Below are positions 5,831 to 12,343 of a stretch of DNA of 12,343 bases, piece by piece; the stretch's first letter is position 1, and every line of letters begins with the position of its first letter. The stretch is from the NCBI GenBank assembly GCA_902727945.1, contig CACVAV010000413.1:1-12343 (forward strand), written 5' to 3'. The DNA comes from an uncultured Thiotrichaceae bacterium (lineage in GTDB: Bacteria; Pseudomonadota; Gammaproteobacteria; Thiotrichales; Thiotrichaceae). The translations under genes were made by a program, and so were the position numbers. The notes under the pieces are model-generated. The model did no database searches, was not told the DNA's origin, and saw nothing but the letters and a program-made list of their open reading frames with translations.

Positions 5831-8122
5831 ATGAAAATACATCCTCTTTCGCTAACTATCGCCAGTGCACTGGCTGTTTCATCACAAACAGTCTTTGCCG
5901 CCAGTTTTGTTGTTCAGGATATTCGGGTTCAGGGTCTGCAACGGGTCGCTACAGGTACTGTGCTTAATTATTTGCCGGTTCGTGTTGGTCAGTCATTTGA
6001 TGAGAATCAGGTGCAAAGTGCGGTGCAAAGCCTCTATCAAAGTGGCTTATTTGAAGATGTGCAGCTCTCACGTCAGGGCAATGTGCTGGTTGTGTCGGTA
6101 TCTGAGCGCTCTGCCATTGGCCGCATCAATATCACGGGTAATAGTAAATTAAAAACTGAACAGTTACTTCAGGCGATGAAAGCGGAAAAAGTAGGTCGGG
6201 GCGATACGCTGAATCGTTCAGCATTACAGACTTTTCAGACAAAGCTGCAAGCTCAGTACGCGGCGATGGGTTACCACGGCGTAAAAATAAATACGCAGGT
6301 ACAGCCGCAGAGTGATGGTCGGGTTGACATCAATATGAATATCAGTGAAGGCAAAGAAGCGCGGATTAAGCAGCTTACTATTACGGGTAACCAGGCTTTT
6401 TCAGAGTCTGAATTGCTTAAGCAGCTCGATTCAGGGCCAAGTGGGATTTTCTCTATTCCTTTCTTTAGCACACGGGATAAGTATGCCAAGGAAAAGCTGA
6501 TCGGTGATTTGGATGGGCTGACCTCTTTCTACCGTGACCGTGGTTATCTGAACTTTAAAATTGCTAACACTGATGTTTCATTATCGCCGGATAAACAAGG
6601 CGTGTTTATTAAGGTGGCTGTGGACGAAGGCGCTCAGTACCGATTGGGTAAAGTCGGCGTGTCGGGTAATCATGGTTTATCGCCCGCACAAATTCAGCAG
6701 GCTGTGACGCTGGTTCCCGGTCAGGTGTTCTCCCAGAAAATAATGGAAGAAACCCGTAAGAATCTTGCTAATGAGTTGGGTAAGCAGGGTTACGCTTTTG
6801 CAAAAATTAACCCGATTCCACAGATAGACAATGCGAATAACCGTGTTGCTCTGGATTTGAACATTGCTTTGGGTAAACGGACTTATGTGCGACGGATTAA
6901 TATCCGTGGCAACAACCGTACTAAAGATGGTGTGTATCGCCGTGAAATGCGCCAGCTGGAAAGTGCTTCGTTTTCGCCGCAGCAGCTGGAGCGTTCCAAG
7001 ACGCGTCTGCAACGCCTGCCTTATGTCGAAAGTGCGCAAATTAATGTGGAGCCGGTCGCCGGAACGACTGACCAGGTCGATCTGAACGTCATTATTGCTG
7101 AGCGCTCATCCAATCAGTTCCGGGTTGGAGCGGGTTATTCTCAGAACAATGGTGTGTTGCTTAATTTGGGTGTTAAGCAAGATAATTTCATGGGTACGGG
7201 TAAAAAGCTGGAAGTCGATTTTGATAATAGTAAAGTTAATAAAAACTACCGTATTTCTTACACTAATCCGTATTACACGCAAAATGGTGTGAGTCGTGGT
7301 TTTAGTCTGTATTACAACGATTATGATGCAGAAGCTGATGATATTTCAGAATATGCCACCAATCGTTTGGGAGGTAGTGTCAATTTCGGGGTTCCGTTGA
7401 GTGAGCATAATGCTGTTAACCTCTCGGTGGGTTATGAACAACGTGAAATTACGCTAGGCAGTGATGCCGCTGACCATATTACAGCGTTTACAGATACGAA
7501 TGGCTTTGAATATAACCAGATTCCGGTGAAAGTTAGTTTTGTGCATGATTCACGTGACAGAGTGATTTTCCCCAGCGAAGGTCAGCGTCACCGGGTTTCT
7601 TTGCAGGCTGCCTTGCCGGGCAGTGATCTGGAATATCAAAAGTTAAGTTATGATGGCGCCTATTATCAGGCGATTAATGAAGATATGACCTTCGCGCTGA
7701 AAGGGCGGGTGGCTGCAGGCAGTGGCCGGGGTGATATTGATGGCTTACCCTTTTTCGAGAAATATAATGCGGGTGGTATCCGCAGTGTTCGCGGTTATGA
7801 GTCGAATAGTTTGGGGCCACGTGATTCAAACGGTGATGCGAAGGGGGGTGACTTACTGGTCGCTGCTTCTGCCGAGGTGCTGTTTCCGGTGCCGTTTGCC
7901 AGCGACATGAAGAACCTGCGTTTAAGTGCATTTATTGATGCGGGTAATGTATTCGAAGATTTTGATAGCTTTGATTCAGGTGACATTCGTTATTCAGCGG
8001 GTGTTGGTGCGGTTTGGTTATCACCACTCGGCCCGTTTGAGTTGAGTTACGCTAAACCACTAAACAGTAAAGATGGGGACGATGAACAAGTTGTACAATT
8101 TAGCATTGGGGCATCTTTCTAA
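5831..8122 (+). CDS. bamA: Outer membrane protein assembly factor BamA (Omp85)
   Basis: BamA is the central subunit of the BAM complex that folds beta-barrel proteins into the outer membrane. The 763-residue precursor has a signal peptide (residues 1-23, cleavage after VFA). Five POTRA domains follow, roughly 24-92, 93-173, 176-264, 267-344 and 347-423, then a 16-strand barrel. The first POTRA begins FVVQDIRVQGLQRV, closely like E. coli. POTRA 5 contains TYVRRINIRGNNRTKDGVYR. The L6 loop motif is VRGY (653-656) in place of the commoner VRGF, and the loop is much shorter than in E. coli, lacking its cysteine-containing insertion. The protein ends QFSIGASF with the C-terminal aromatic residue expected of barrel proteins. 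The start is 1 base after the rseP stop without a clear Shine-Dalgarno site, suggesting coupled translation. The last 41 bases probably overlap skp in another frame. Confidence 0.97.
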   Translation: MKIHPLSLTIASALAVSSQTVFAASFVVQDIRVQGLQRVATGTVLNYLPVRVGQSFDENQVQSAVQSLYQSGLFEDVQLSRQGNVLVVSVSERSAIGRINITGNSKLKTEQLLQAMKAEKVGRGDTLNRSALQTFQTKLQAQYAAMGYHGVKINTQVQPQSDGRVDINMNISEGKEARIKQLTITGNQAFSESELLKQLDSGPSGIFSIPFFSTRDKYAKEKLIGDLDGLTSFYRDRGYLNFKIANTDVSLSPDKQGVFIKVAVDEGAQYRLGKVGVSGNHGLSPAQIQQAVTLVPGQVFSQKIMEETRKNLANELGKQGYAFAKINPIPQIDNANNRVALDLNIALGKRTYVRRINIRGNNRTKDGVYRREMRQLESASFSPQQLERSKTRLQRLPYVESAQINVEPVAGTTDQVDLNVIIAERSSNQFRVGAGYSQNNGVLLNLGVKQDNFMGTGKKLEVDFDNSKVNKNYRISYTNPYYTQNGVSRGFSLYYNDYDAEADDISEYATNRLGGSVNFGVPLSEHNAVNLSVGYEQREITLGSDAADHITAFTDTNGFEYNQIPVKVSFVHDSRDRVIFPSEGQRHRVSLQAALPGSDLEYQKLSYDGAYYQAINEDMTFALKGRVAAGSGRGDIDGLPFFEKYNAGGIRSVRGYESNSLGPRDSNGDAKGGDLLVAASAEVLFPVPFASDMKNLRLSAFIDAGNVFEDFDSFDSGDIRYSAGVGAVWLSPLGPFELSYAKPLNSKDGDDEQVVQFSIGASF

Positions 8123-8726
8123 GCATATCCGGTTCGACTGGCTGATGCTTTTTAGCGGCATGCTATTAACCGGCCTGCTTCTCCGGACTATGATAAGCCC
8201 GGCCCTGGCGGAAACGGAGAATGCGCAGTACCGCTTTGCGGTGGTGCAAATGTCGACTATTTTGAGTCAGTCGCCACAGTCCGAGGCTGCCAGTGAAGCT
8301 TTACGCAAGCGTTATATTGAGCGTGAAGAGGCGTTGGCTAAAGAACAAGCTGCTGTGCAGCAGGCTGAAGAAGCTTTTCTGGAAAAGCAGCGCACCCTGC
8401 CTGCTGATGAATTAGTCAAGCTGGAAAGCCAGTTACGTAAAAGTCAGCGAGACCTTAAGCGTAGCCGTGAAGATTTTCGTGAAGAAGTCCGGCTTGCTAA
8501 AGATCAGGCTTTGAGTGACCTAAAGAAGAATGTTTCTTTTGCGATTGAGGTTATCAGGCAGCAGGAGAATATCGATATAATTTTCCGCGAGAGTGACTAT
8601 CTGGTGGCCAGTCCACGGGTTGATATTACTAAAAAAGTGTTGGCTTACTTGTATGGACAGTTTCAAACCCAAAGCCAAAGTGAACCCGTCAATGTCAATG
8701 TTGATGCTGATAGTGAGGAGAAATAA
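8082..8726 (+). CDS. skp: Periplasmic chaperone Skp/OmpH
   Basis: Skp is a trimeric periplasmic chaperone that holds unfolded outer membrane proteins on their way to BAM. From ATG 8082 the product is 214 residues, longer than the roughly 160 of E. coli Skp. A hydrophobic core (LMLFSGMLLTGLLL) and the signal-peptidase site ALA before ETENAQ form a signal peptide with an unusually long N-region of about 20 residues. The mature part begins YRFAVVQMSTILSQSP, then has a long charged coiled coil (about 70-140) as in the Skp tentacles, then NVSFAIEVIRQQENIDIIF and DITKKVLAYL. A hydrophilic acidic tail (VNVNVDADSEEK) ends it. Alternative starts are ATG 8073 and ATG 8145; none has a good Shine-Dalgarno site. 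The 8145 start would avoid overlap with bamA but leaves no positive charge before the hydrophobic core. The fold assignment is firm, the start is not. Confidence 0.9.
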   Translation: MNKLYNLALGHLSKHIRFDWLMLFSGMLLTGLLLRTMISPALAETENAQYRFAVVQMSTILSQSPQSEAASEALRKRYIEREEALAKEQAAVQQAEEAFLEKQRTLPADELVKLESQLRKSQRDLKRSREDFREEVRLAKDQALSDLKKNVSFAIEVIRQQENIDIIFRESDYLVASPRVDITKKVLAYLYGQFQTQSQSEPVNVNVDADSEEK

Positions 8727-9764
8727 ATGCCGGCATGTTTTACGTTAAGTGAGCTGGCGGCATCAACCGGTACGGTTGTACAGGGGAATCCTGAAAAACA
8801 AATTATGGCAGTAGCCTCTATTGAAGAAGCCACCGAGTCAGATATTAGCTTTATCCGTGACCGGAAATACGCACACTACCTTGATAGCTCAAGTGCTGGT
8901 GCCTTAATTCTTACGGCTGAACTGGCTGAGCAGTGTGCAGGTAGCTGCCTGATTAGTACTAATCCTTACCTGACTTATGCACAGATTGTTACTGTGTTGA
9001 ATCCTGTACCTAAGCCTGCTGCGGGTGTGTCGCCTTCTGCTGTTGTTGCTGATGACGTCATGTTGGGCGAAGGTGTGCATATTGGTGCGAATGTGGTGAT
9101 TGCCGGTGGTTGTTCTATTGGTGATAACACTATTATTAGCGCCGGGTGTGTTATCGGTGCGGGTTGTCAGATGGGTGTTGATGGTTTGTTGCATCCGAAT
9201 GTGACGCTGGCTGGTGACACGTGTGTGGGTGATAACGTTATTCTGCATTCCGGTGTAGTGTTGGGCGCGGATGGCTTTGGGTTTGTACCGCAGTCATCAG
9301 GTTGGTATAAGATTCCTCAGGTTGGCAGGGTAGTCATCGGTGATGACGTGGAAATCGGCGCAAATACCACTATCGACCGTGCTGCTCTGGGCGATACCCG
9401 CATCGGCCATGGTGTCAAGCTGGATAACCTGATCCATATTGCGCACAACGTACAGATTGGTGACCATACGGTGATCGCGGCTTGCACGGGTATTGCGGGT
9501 AGCGCGAAAATTGGTAGCCGTTGTCAGATTTCCGGCATGTGTTCCATCGCGGGCCATTTAACAGTTGCTGACGGTACAACGATTACTGCCACCAGTTTTG
9601 TTATTAATTCTATTACTGAACCCGGTGTTTATTCGTCCGGTACTACTATTGATGATCATTCATCGTGGCGGCGGAACGCGGTACGCTTCCGGCAGTTAGA
9701 TCAGTTGAGCCGGCGGGTTAATGCGCTGGAAAAACAATTGGCTAAACAGCTGGATGAAAGCTAA
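8727..9764 (+). CDS. lpxD: UDP-3-O-acylglucosamine N-acyltransferase
   Basis: LpxD transfers a 3-hydroxyacyl chain from ACP to the 2-amino group of UDP-3-O-acyl-glucosamine, the third step of lipid A synthesis, in the cytosol. The 345-residue product (E. coli 341) has the N-terminal uridine-binding domain (about 1-100), a long left-handed beta helix of hexapeptide repeats (about 100-320), and a C-terminal helix (QLDQLSRRVNALEKQLAK). The catalytic His is H240 in HIAHNVQIGD, equivalent to E. coli H239. GADGFGFVP (180-188) and the DRAALGDTRIG segment are also characteristic. The beta helix holds several cysteines (C129, C141, C147, C166, C253, C266, C272). ATG follows the skp stop with no gap and has GAGGAG about 7 bases upstream. 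The skp-lpxD-fabZ-lpxA-lpxB order is the common gammaproteobacterial one. Confidence 0.97.
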   Translation: MPACFTLSELAASTGTVVQGNPEKQIMAVASIEEATESDISFIRDRKYAHYLDSSSAGALILTAELAEQCAGSCLISTNPYLTYAQIVTVLNPVPKPAAGVSPSAVVADDVMLGEGVHIGANVVIAGGCSIGDNTIISAGCVIGAGCQMGVDGLLHPNVTLAGDTCVGDNVILHSGVVLGADGFGFVPQSSGWYKIPQVGRVVIGDDVEIGANTTIDRAALGDTRIGHGVKLDNLIHIAHNVQIGDHTVIAACTGIAGSAKIGSRCQISGMCSIAGHLTVADGTTITATSFVINSITEPGVYSSGTTIDDHSSWRRNAVRFRQLDQLSRRVNALEKQLAKQLDES

Positions 9765-9794
9765 AACCAAAATTAGAAATAGTTAGGGCCTGTT

Positions 9795-10244
9795 ATGTCT
9801 GAGATGAATGTTAATGAGATAAAAAACTTTTTACCTCACCGTTACCCTTTTTTGTTAGTTGACCGGGTGCTTGAATTAGTACCGGGTGAGTCAATCCGTG
9901 CTATTAAAAATGTGTCAGTGAATGAGCCGTTTTTCAATGGCCACTTTCCGGATAAGCCTATTATGCCGGGTGTGTTGATTATTGAGGCGTTGGCACAGGC
10001 CACCGGGTTACTGGGTTTCCGGACGATGGATGATAATCCGCCGGAAAATATCCTGTACATGTTGGTGGCGATAGATAAAGCCCGCTTTAAGCGTCAGGTG
10101 GAGCCTGGTGATCAATTAATACTGGAAGCCACCATCGTTAAGCGCAAAGGCATTATGTGGGTTTTCGATGTCAAGGCGACGGTGGATGGTAAGGTGGCTG
10201 TGAGTGCTGAGTTGATGTGTGCGGCAAAAGAAGGTGTGGTGTGA
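9795..10244 (+). CDS. fabZ: 3-hydroxyacyl-[ACP] dehydratase FabZ
   Basis: FabZ dehydrates 3-hydroxyacyl-ACP to trans-2-enoyl-ACP in fatty acid elongation. It uses the same 3-hydroxyacyl-ACP pool that LpxA and LpxD draw on, so its activity balances phospholipid against lipid A synthesis. The 149-residue product is of normal length and has the hot-dog fold. LPHRYPFLLVDRV (13-25) and the active-site segment NGHFPDKPIMPGVLIIEALAQ hold the catalytic H50 and E64. ATG 9795 has TTAGGG about 8 bases upstream; ATG 9804 is a less likely alternative. Thirty AT-rich bases separate it from lpxD, with no promoter or terminator recognised. The stop TGA overlaps the GTG start of lpxA. Confidence 0.98.
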   Translation: MSEMNVNEIKNFLPHRYPFLLVDRVLELVPGESIRAIKNVSVNEPFFNGHFPDKPIMPGVLIIEALAQATGLLGFRTMDDNPPENILYMLVAIDKARFKRQVEPGDQLILEATIVKRKGIMWVFDVKATVDGKVAVSAELMCAAKEGVV

Positions 10245-11011
10245 TTCATCCGACAGCAATCATCGATGAAAAGGCTAAGTTAGCAGAAGGTGTTGAGATC
10301 GGCCCGTACAGCATTGTTGGCCCGCAAGTCAGCATCGGTCGTGGCACACGCATTGGCCCGCACGTTGTTATTGAGGGGCCGACCCGTATCGGTGAAGACA
10401 ATCATATCTATCAATTTGCGTCCATTGGCGCGGCTCCGCAGGATAAAAAGTTCGATGGTGAACCTACCGAGTTGATTATTGGTGACCGGAATGTCATCCG
10501 TGAGTTTTGTACTTTTAACCGGGGCACGGCTCAGGATAAGGGCGAAACGGTGATGGGCGATGATAACTGGATCATGGCTTATGTACACATTGCTCATGAC
10601 TGCATCATCCGCAATCACACGGTGCTTGCTAATAATGTTACCCTGGCGGGACATGTTGAAATACGTGATGCGGTTATTCTGGGTGGTTTTACCTTAGTTC
10701 ATCAGTTTTGTGTGGTGGGTGAGCATGCTTTTACCGGAATGGGGTCATCGCTAGCTAAGGATCTGCCGCCTTTTGTGATGGCGACAGGCGCACCTGCTGA
10801 GCCACGTAAAATTAATGCTGAAGGTTTACGGCGTCATCATTATTCAGAAGACGCTATCCAACGGATTAAAGAAATCTACCGGCTGCTCTATCGTAAGCAG
10901 CTGTTGCTTAAGGATGCATTAGCTGAGATACAGACACGCTATGGTGACTTTGCTGATGCACAATTGATGCTGGATTTCTGTCATCACAGCCAGCGTGGCC
11001 TGGTTCGTTGA
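10241..11011 (+). CDS. lpxA: UDP-N-acetylglucosamine O-acyltransferase (GTG start)
   Basis: LpxA adds a 3-hydroxyacyl chain from ACP to the 3-OH of UDP-GlcNAc, the first step of lipid A synthesis. The product is 256 residues (E. coli 262): a left-handed beta helix of hexapeptide repeats followed by a C-terminal helical domain. The catalytic His is H119 in HIAHDC (E. coli H125), and H116, H138 and H154 match E. coli H122, H144 and H160. M167 in TGMGSS aligns with E. coli G173 and Pseudomonas aeruginosa M169, the acyl-chain ruler residue, which predicts preference for a shorter (C10-like) acyl chain. GTG 10241 is chosen because it yields the conserved N-terminus (M/V)IHPTAIID, overlaps the fabZ stop as GTGA, and has AAGG 6 bases upstream. 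The ATG at 10217 would add eight residues without family support. Confidence 0.96.
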   Translation: MIHPTAIIDEKAKLAEGVEIGPYSIVGPQVSIGRGTRIGPHVVIEGPTRIGEDNHIYQFASIGAAPQDKKFDGEPTELIIGDRNVIREFCTFNRGTAQDKGETVMGDDNWIMAYVHIAHDCIIRNHTVLANNVTLAGHVEIRDAVILGGFTLVHQFCVVGEHAFTGMGSSLAKDLPPFVMATGAPAEPRKINAEGLRRHHYSEDAIQRIKEIYRLLYRKQLLLKDALAEIQTRYGDFADAQLMLDFCHHSQRGLVR

Positions 11012-11027
11012 GTGTCAGGGTGCATAA

Positions 11028-12188
11028 ATGAAACGCATTGCCATTATTGCAGGTGAGCCATCCGGTGATTTATTGGCATCCCGCCTGATCACTGAGTTAA
11101 AGCAACAGCGTCCTGAGTTGATATTTGAAGGCATAGCCGGGCCAGAGATGCAGGTTGCCGGATGTACGTCCTTATTTCCGATGGATGCCTTATCCGTGAT
11201 GGGGCTGACTGAAGTCTTAAAGCACCTGCCCGAACTGCTGTCTATTCGTAAGCAGTTATTTCAGCGTTGGCGTAATGACCCTCCTGATTTGTTTATTGGT
11301 GTGGATGCGCCGGATTTTAATTTGCCGTTGGCTAAGAAACTGCATAAACAAGGCATTCCCACCGTGCATTATGTCAGCCCTTCTATTTGGGCCTGGCGTG
11401 AAAAGCGTGTGAAGAAAATTCGCGGCAATGTTGACTTGATGTTGACGCTGTTTCCATTCGAGGTGGATTTTTATAAACGTAATGGTGTTAATGCCCGGTT
11501 TGTTGGCCACCCGCTGGCTGATGAAATTGATTTTGATCAGGATCCTTTGCCTGCCCGCCGTCAGTTAGAGCTTGATGCGGAGCTTCCTGTGTTGGCTTTA
11601 TTGCCGGGGAGCCGTACCGGGGAAATAAAACGCATGGCCTCCGTGTTTCTACCCGGTGCTGGCCAATTGCAGCAGCGGCATCCGGGATTGCAGGTGGTGA
11701 TTCCGGTAGTGAATGAGAAGTTACAACTATTACTGGAGCAGTTGCGGGGTGAATATGCGCCCGAACTGGAAGTGACTTACCTTCGGGGTGAGTCGCGGGT
11801 ATTGATGCAGGCAGCAGACTATATATTGCTGGCTTCAGGTACTGCCGTATTGGAAGGTATGCTCAGCGGGCGTTTGATGGTGGCCGGGTACAAGGTGTCC
11901 GGGCTGACCTGGTGGTTATTACAAACTTTCCGTTTATTAAAAGTAAAGTATGTCACATTACCCAACCACTTAGCGGGTGAGGCATTGGTGCCTGAAGTAT
12001 TACAGGATGACTTGACTGAAGACCGCTTGGTAAATGAAATGGAAGCGTTATTTGCACTGCCTGCCGGGCGTCGTGATTATATTCTGCAACAGTTCAGAAC
12101 GCATCATGAAGCCTTGCGTTGTAATGCCAGTGTGAATGCTGCTCATGCGATTCTGGCGTATTGGGGAGGGCGGAATGATTATGTCTGA
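11028..12188 (+). CDS. lpxB: Lipid A disaccharide synthase
   Basis: LpxB is a family GT19 glycosyltransferase, peripheral on the inner membrane, that joins UDP-2,3-diacylglucosamine and lipid X to give the lipid A disaccharide 1-phosphate. The 386-residue product (E. coli 382) shows AGEPSGD (8-14), GVDAPDFN (91-98, with D93 matching E. coli D98), HYVSPSIWAWREKRVKKI, FPFE, VGHPLADE, LPGSRTGEI with the conserved Arg, and the C-terminal LLASGTAVLEGML and LPNHLAGE segments. ATG 11028 has AGGGTG about 7 bases upstream and lies 16 bases after the lpxA stop. The C-terminus overlaps the start of rnhB. LpxH, which makes the lipid X substrate, is not in the window, as is usual. Confidence 0.97.
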   Translation: MKRIAIIAGEPSGDLLASRLITELKQQRPELIFEGIAGPEMQVAGCTSLFPMDALSVMGLTEVLKHLPELLSIRKQLFQRWRNDPPDLFIGVDAPDFNLPLAKKLHKQGIPTVHYVSPSIWAWREKRVKKIRGNVDLMLTLFPFEVDFYKRNGVNARFVGHPLADEIDFDQDPLPARRQLELDAELPVLALLPGSRTGEIKRMASVFLPGAGQLQQRHPGLQVVIPVVNEKLQLLLEQLRGEYAPELEVTYLRGESRVLMQAADYILLASGTAVLEGMLSGRLMVAGYKVSGLTWWLLQTFRLLKVKYVTLPNHLAGEALVPEVLQDDLTEDRLVNEMEALFALPAGRRDYILQQFRTHHEALRCNASVNAAHAILAYWGGRNDYV

Positions 12189-12343
12189 TTACAAACTGAT
12201 TGCCGGAGTAGATGAAGTAGGGCGTGGCCCGTTAGCGGGGGCTGTGGTGACGGCTGCGGTTATTCTTGATCCTGCGAACCCTATTGTCGGTTTGACTGAT
12301 TCTAAAAAACTCACCGCTGTCCGCCGCGAAAAGCTGGCGATCG
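12175..12343 (+). CDS. rnhB: Ribonuclease HII, 5' part, runs off the right edge
   Basis: RNase HII cuts the RNA strand of RNA-DNA hybrids and excises misincorporated ribonucleotides. Only the first 56 codons are present. They contain the diagnostic LIAGVDEVGRGPLAGAVVTA segment (8-27) with two of the DEDD catalytic residues (D13, E14), and DSKKL (42-46), all closely like E. coli RnhB. ATG 12175 overlaps the end of lpxB by 14 bases and has GGAGG (12165-12169) 5 bases upstream. The in-frame ATG at 12181, 11 bases from that site, is also possible and would drop two residues. In many gammaproteobacteria dnaE follows rnhB, but that lies outside the window. Confidence 0.95.
   Translation, partial: MIMSDYKLIAGVDEVGRGPLAGAVVTAAVILDPANPIVGLTDSKKLTAVRREKLAI

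Noticed and set aside
6677..7039. Long minus-strand open frame inside bamA (and similar ones in dxr, rseP, lpxD and lpxA)
   Set aside because: These are antisense to genes with full-length family matches, lack ribosome binding sites and resemble no protein family.
10217..10240. ATG start for lpxA eight codons upstream
   Set aside because: The conserved LpxA N-terminus begins at the V/M-I-H-P-T segment, reached by GTG 10241 with its own ribosome binding site; the extra residues (MCGKRRCG) are only an out-of-frame reading of fabZ.

Overview
The window is a housekeeping envelope-biogenesis cluster of a Gram-negative gammaproteobacterium. Thirteen tightly packed plus-strand genes run in the order pyrH-frr-uppS-cdsA-dxr-rseP-bamA-skp-lpxD-fabZ-lpxA-lpxB-rnhB. 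One small divergent gene lies at the left edge. The uppS-cdsA-dxr order (rather than the E. coli frr-dxr-uppS-cdsA order) matches the arrangement known from Pseudomonas-type gammaproteobacteria. The genus cannot be named from sequence reading alone. No mobile element, tRNA, rRNA, CRISPR array or foreign-looking island was seen, and base composition looks even throughout by eye.

Layout: positions 1-158 (minus strand) hold the 5' part of a small DUF1127 protein gene. Positions 159-347 are the divergent intergenic region. It carries a good sigma70-type promoter for pyrH, a weaker candidate promoter for the DUF1127 gene, and two inverted repeats that could be operators. From 348 to the right end the genes run without a gap above 70 bases. 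pyrH (UMP kinase) and frr (ribosome recycling) come first. Next are uppS (undecaprenyl-PP synthase), cdsA (CDP-diacylglycerol synthase) and dxr (MEP isoprenoid pathway), then rseP (site-2 protease), bamA (outer membrane protein assembly) and skp (periplasmic chaperone). Last are lpxD-fabZ-lpxA-lpxB (lipid A plus the fatty-acid dehydratase that shares its substrate pool) and the 5' end of rnhB (RNase HII).

The genes fit together as one envelope-building unit. Dxr feeds the isoprenoid precursors used by UppS, whose C55 product carries peptidoglycan and O-antigen units. CdsA supplies phospholipid precursor. LpxA, LpxD and LpxB build the lipid A disaccharide. FabZ competes with LpxA and LpxD for 3-hydroxyacyl-ACP. 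BamA and Skp deliver outer membrane proteins, and RseP belongs to the envelope-stress response. Start/stop overlaps (ATGA at cdsA/dxr, TTGA at dxr/rseP, GTGA at fabZ/lpxA) and gaps of 0 to 7 bases point to translational coupling along a long operon.

I found no undescribed biological system here. The points most worth a second look are the following: pyrH is not preceded by rpsB-tsf but by a divergent DUF1127 gene; there are two dyads between these genes; LpxA has a Met at the acyl-chain ruler position, predicting C10-type lipid A acylation; the N-terminus of Skp is encoded across the end of bamA; and the CdsA signature has a Lys-to-Asp change.
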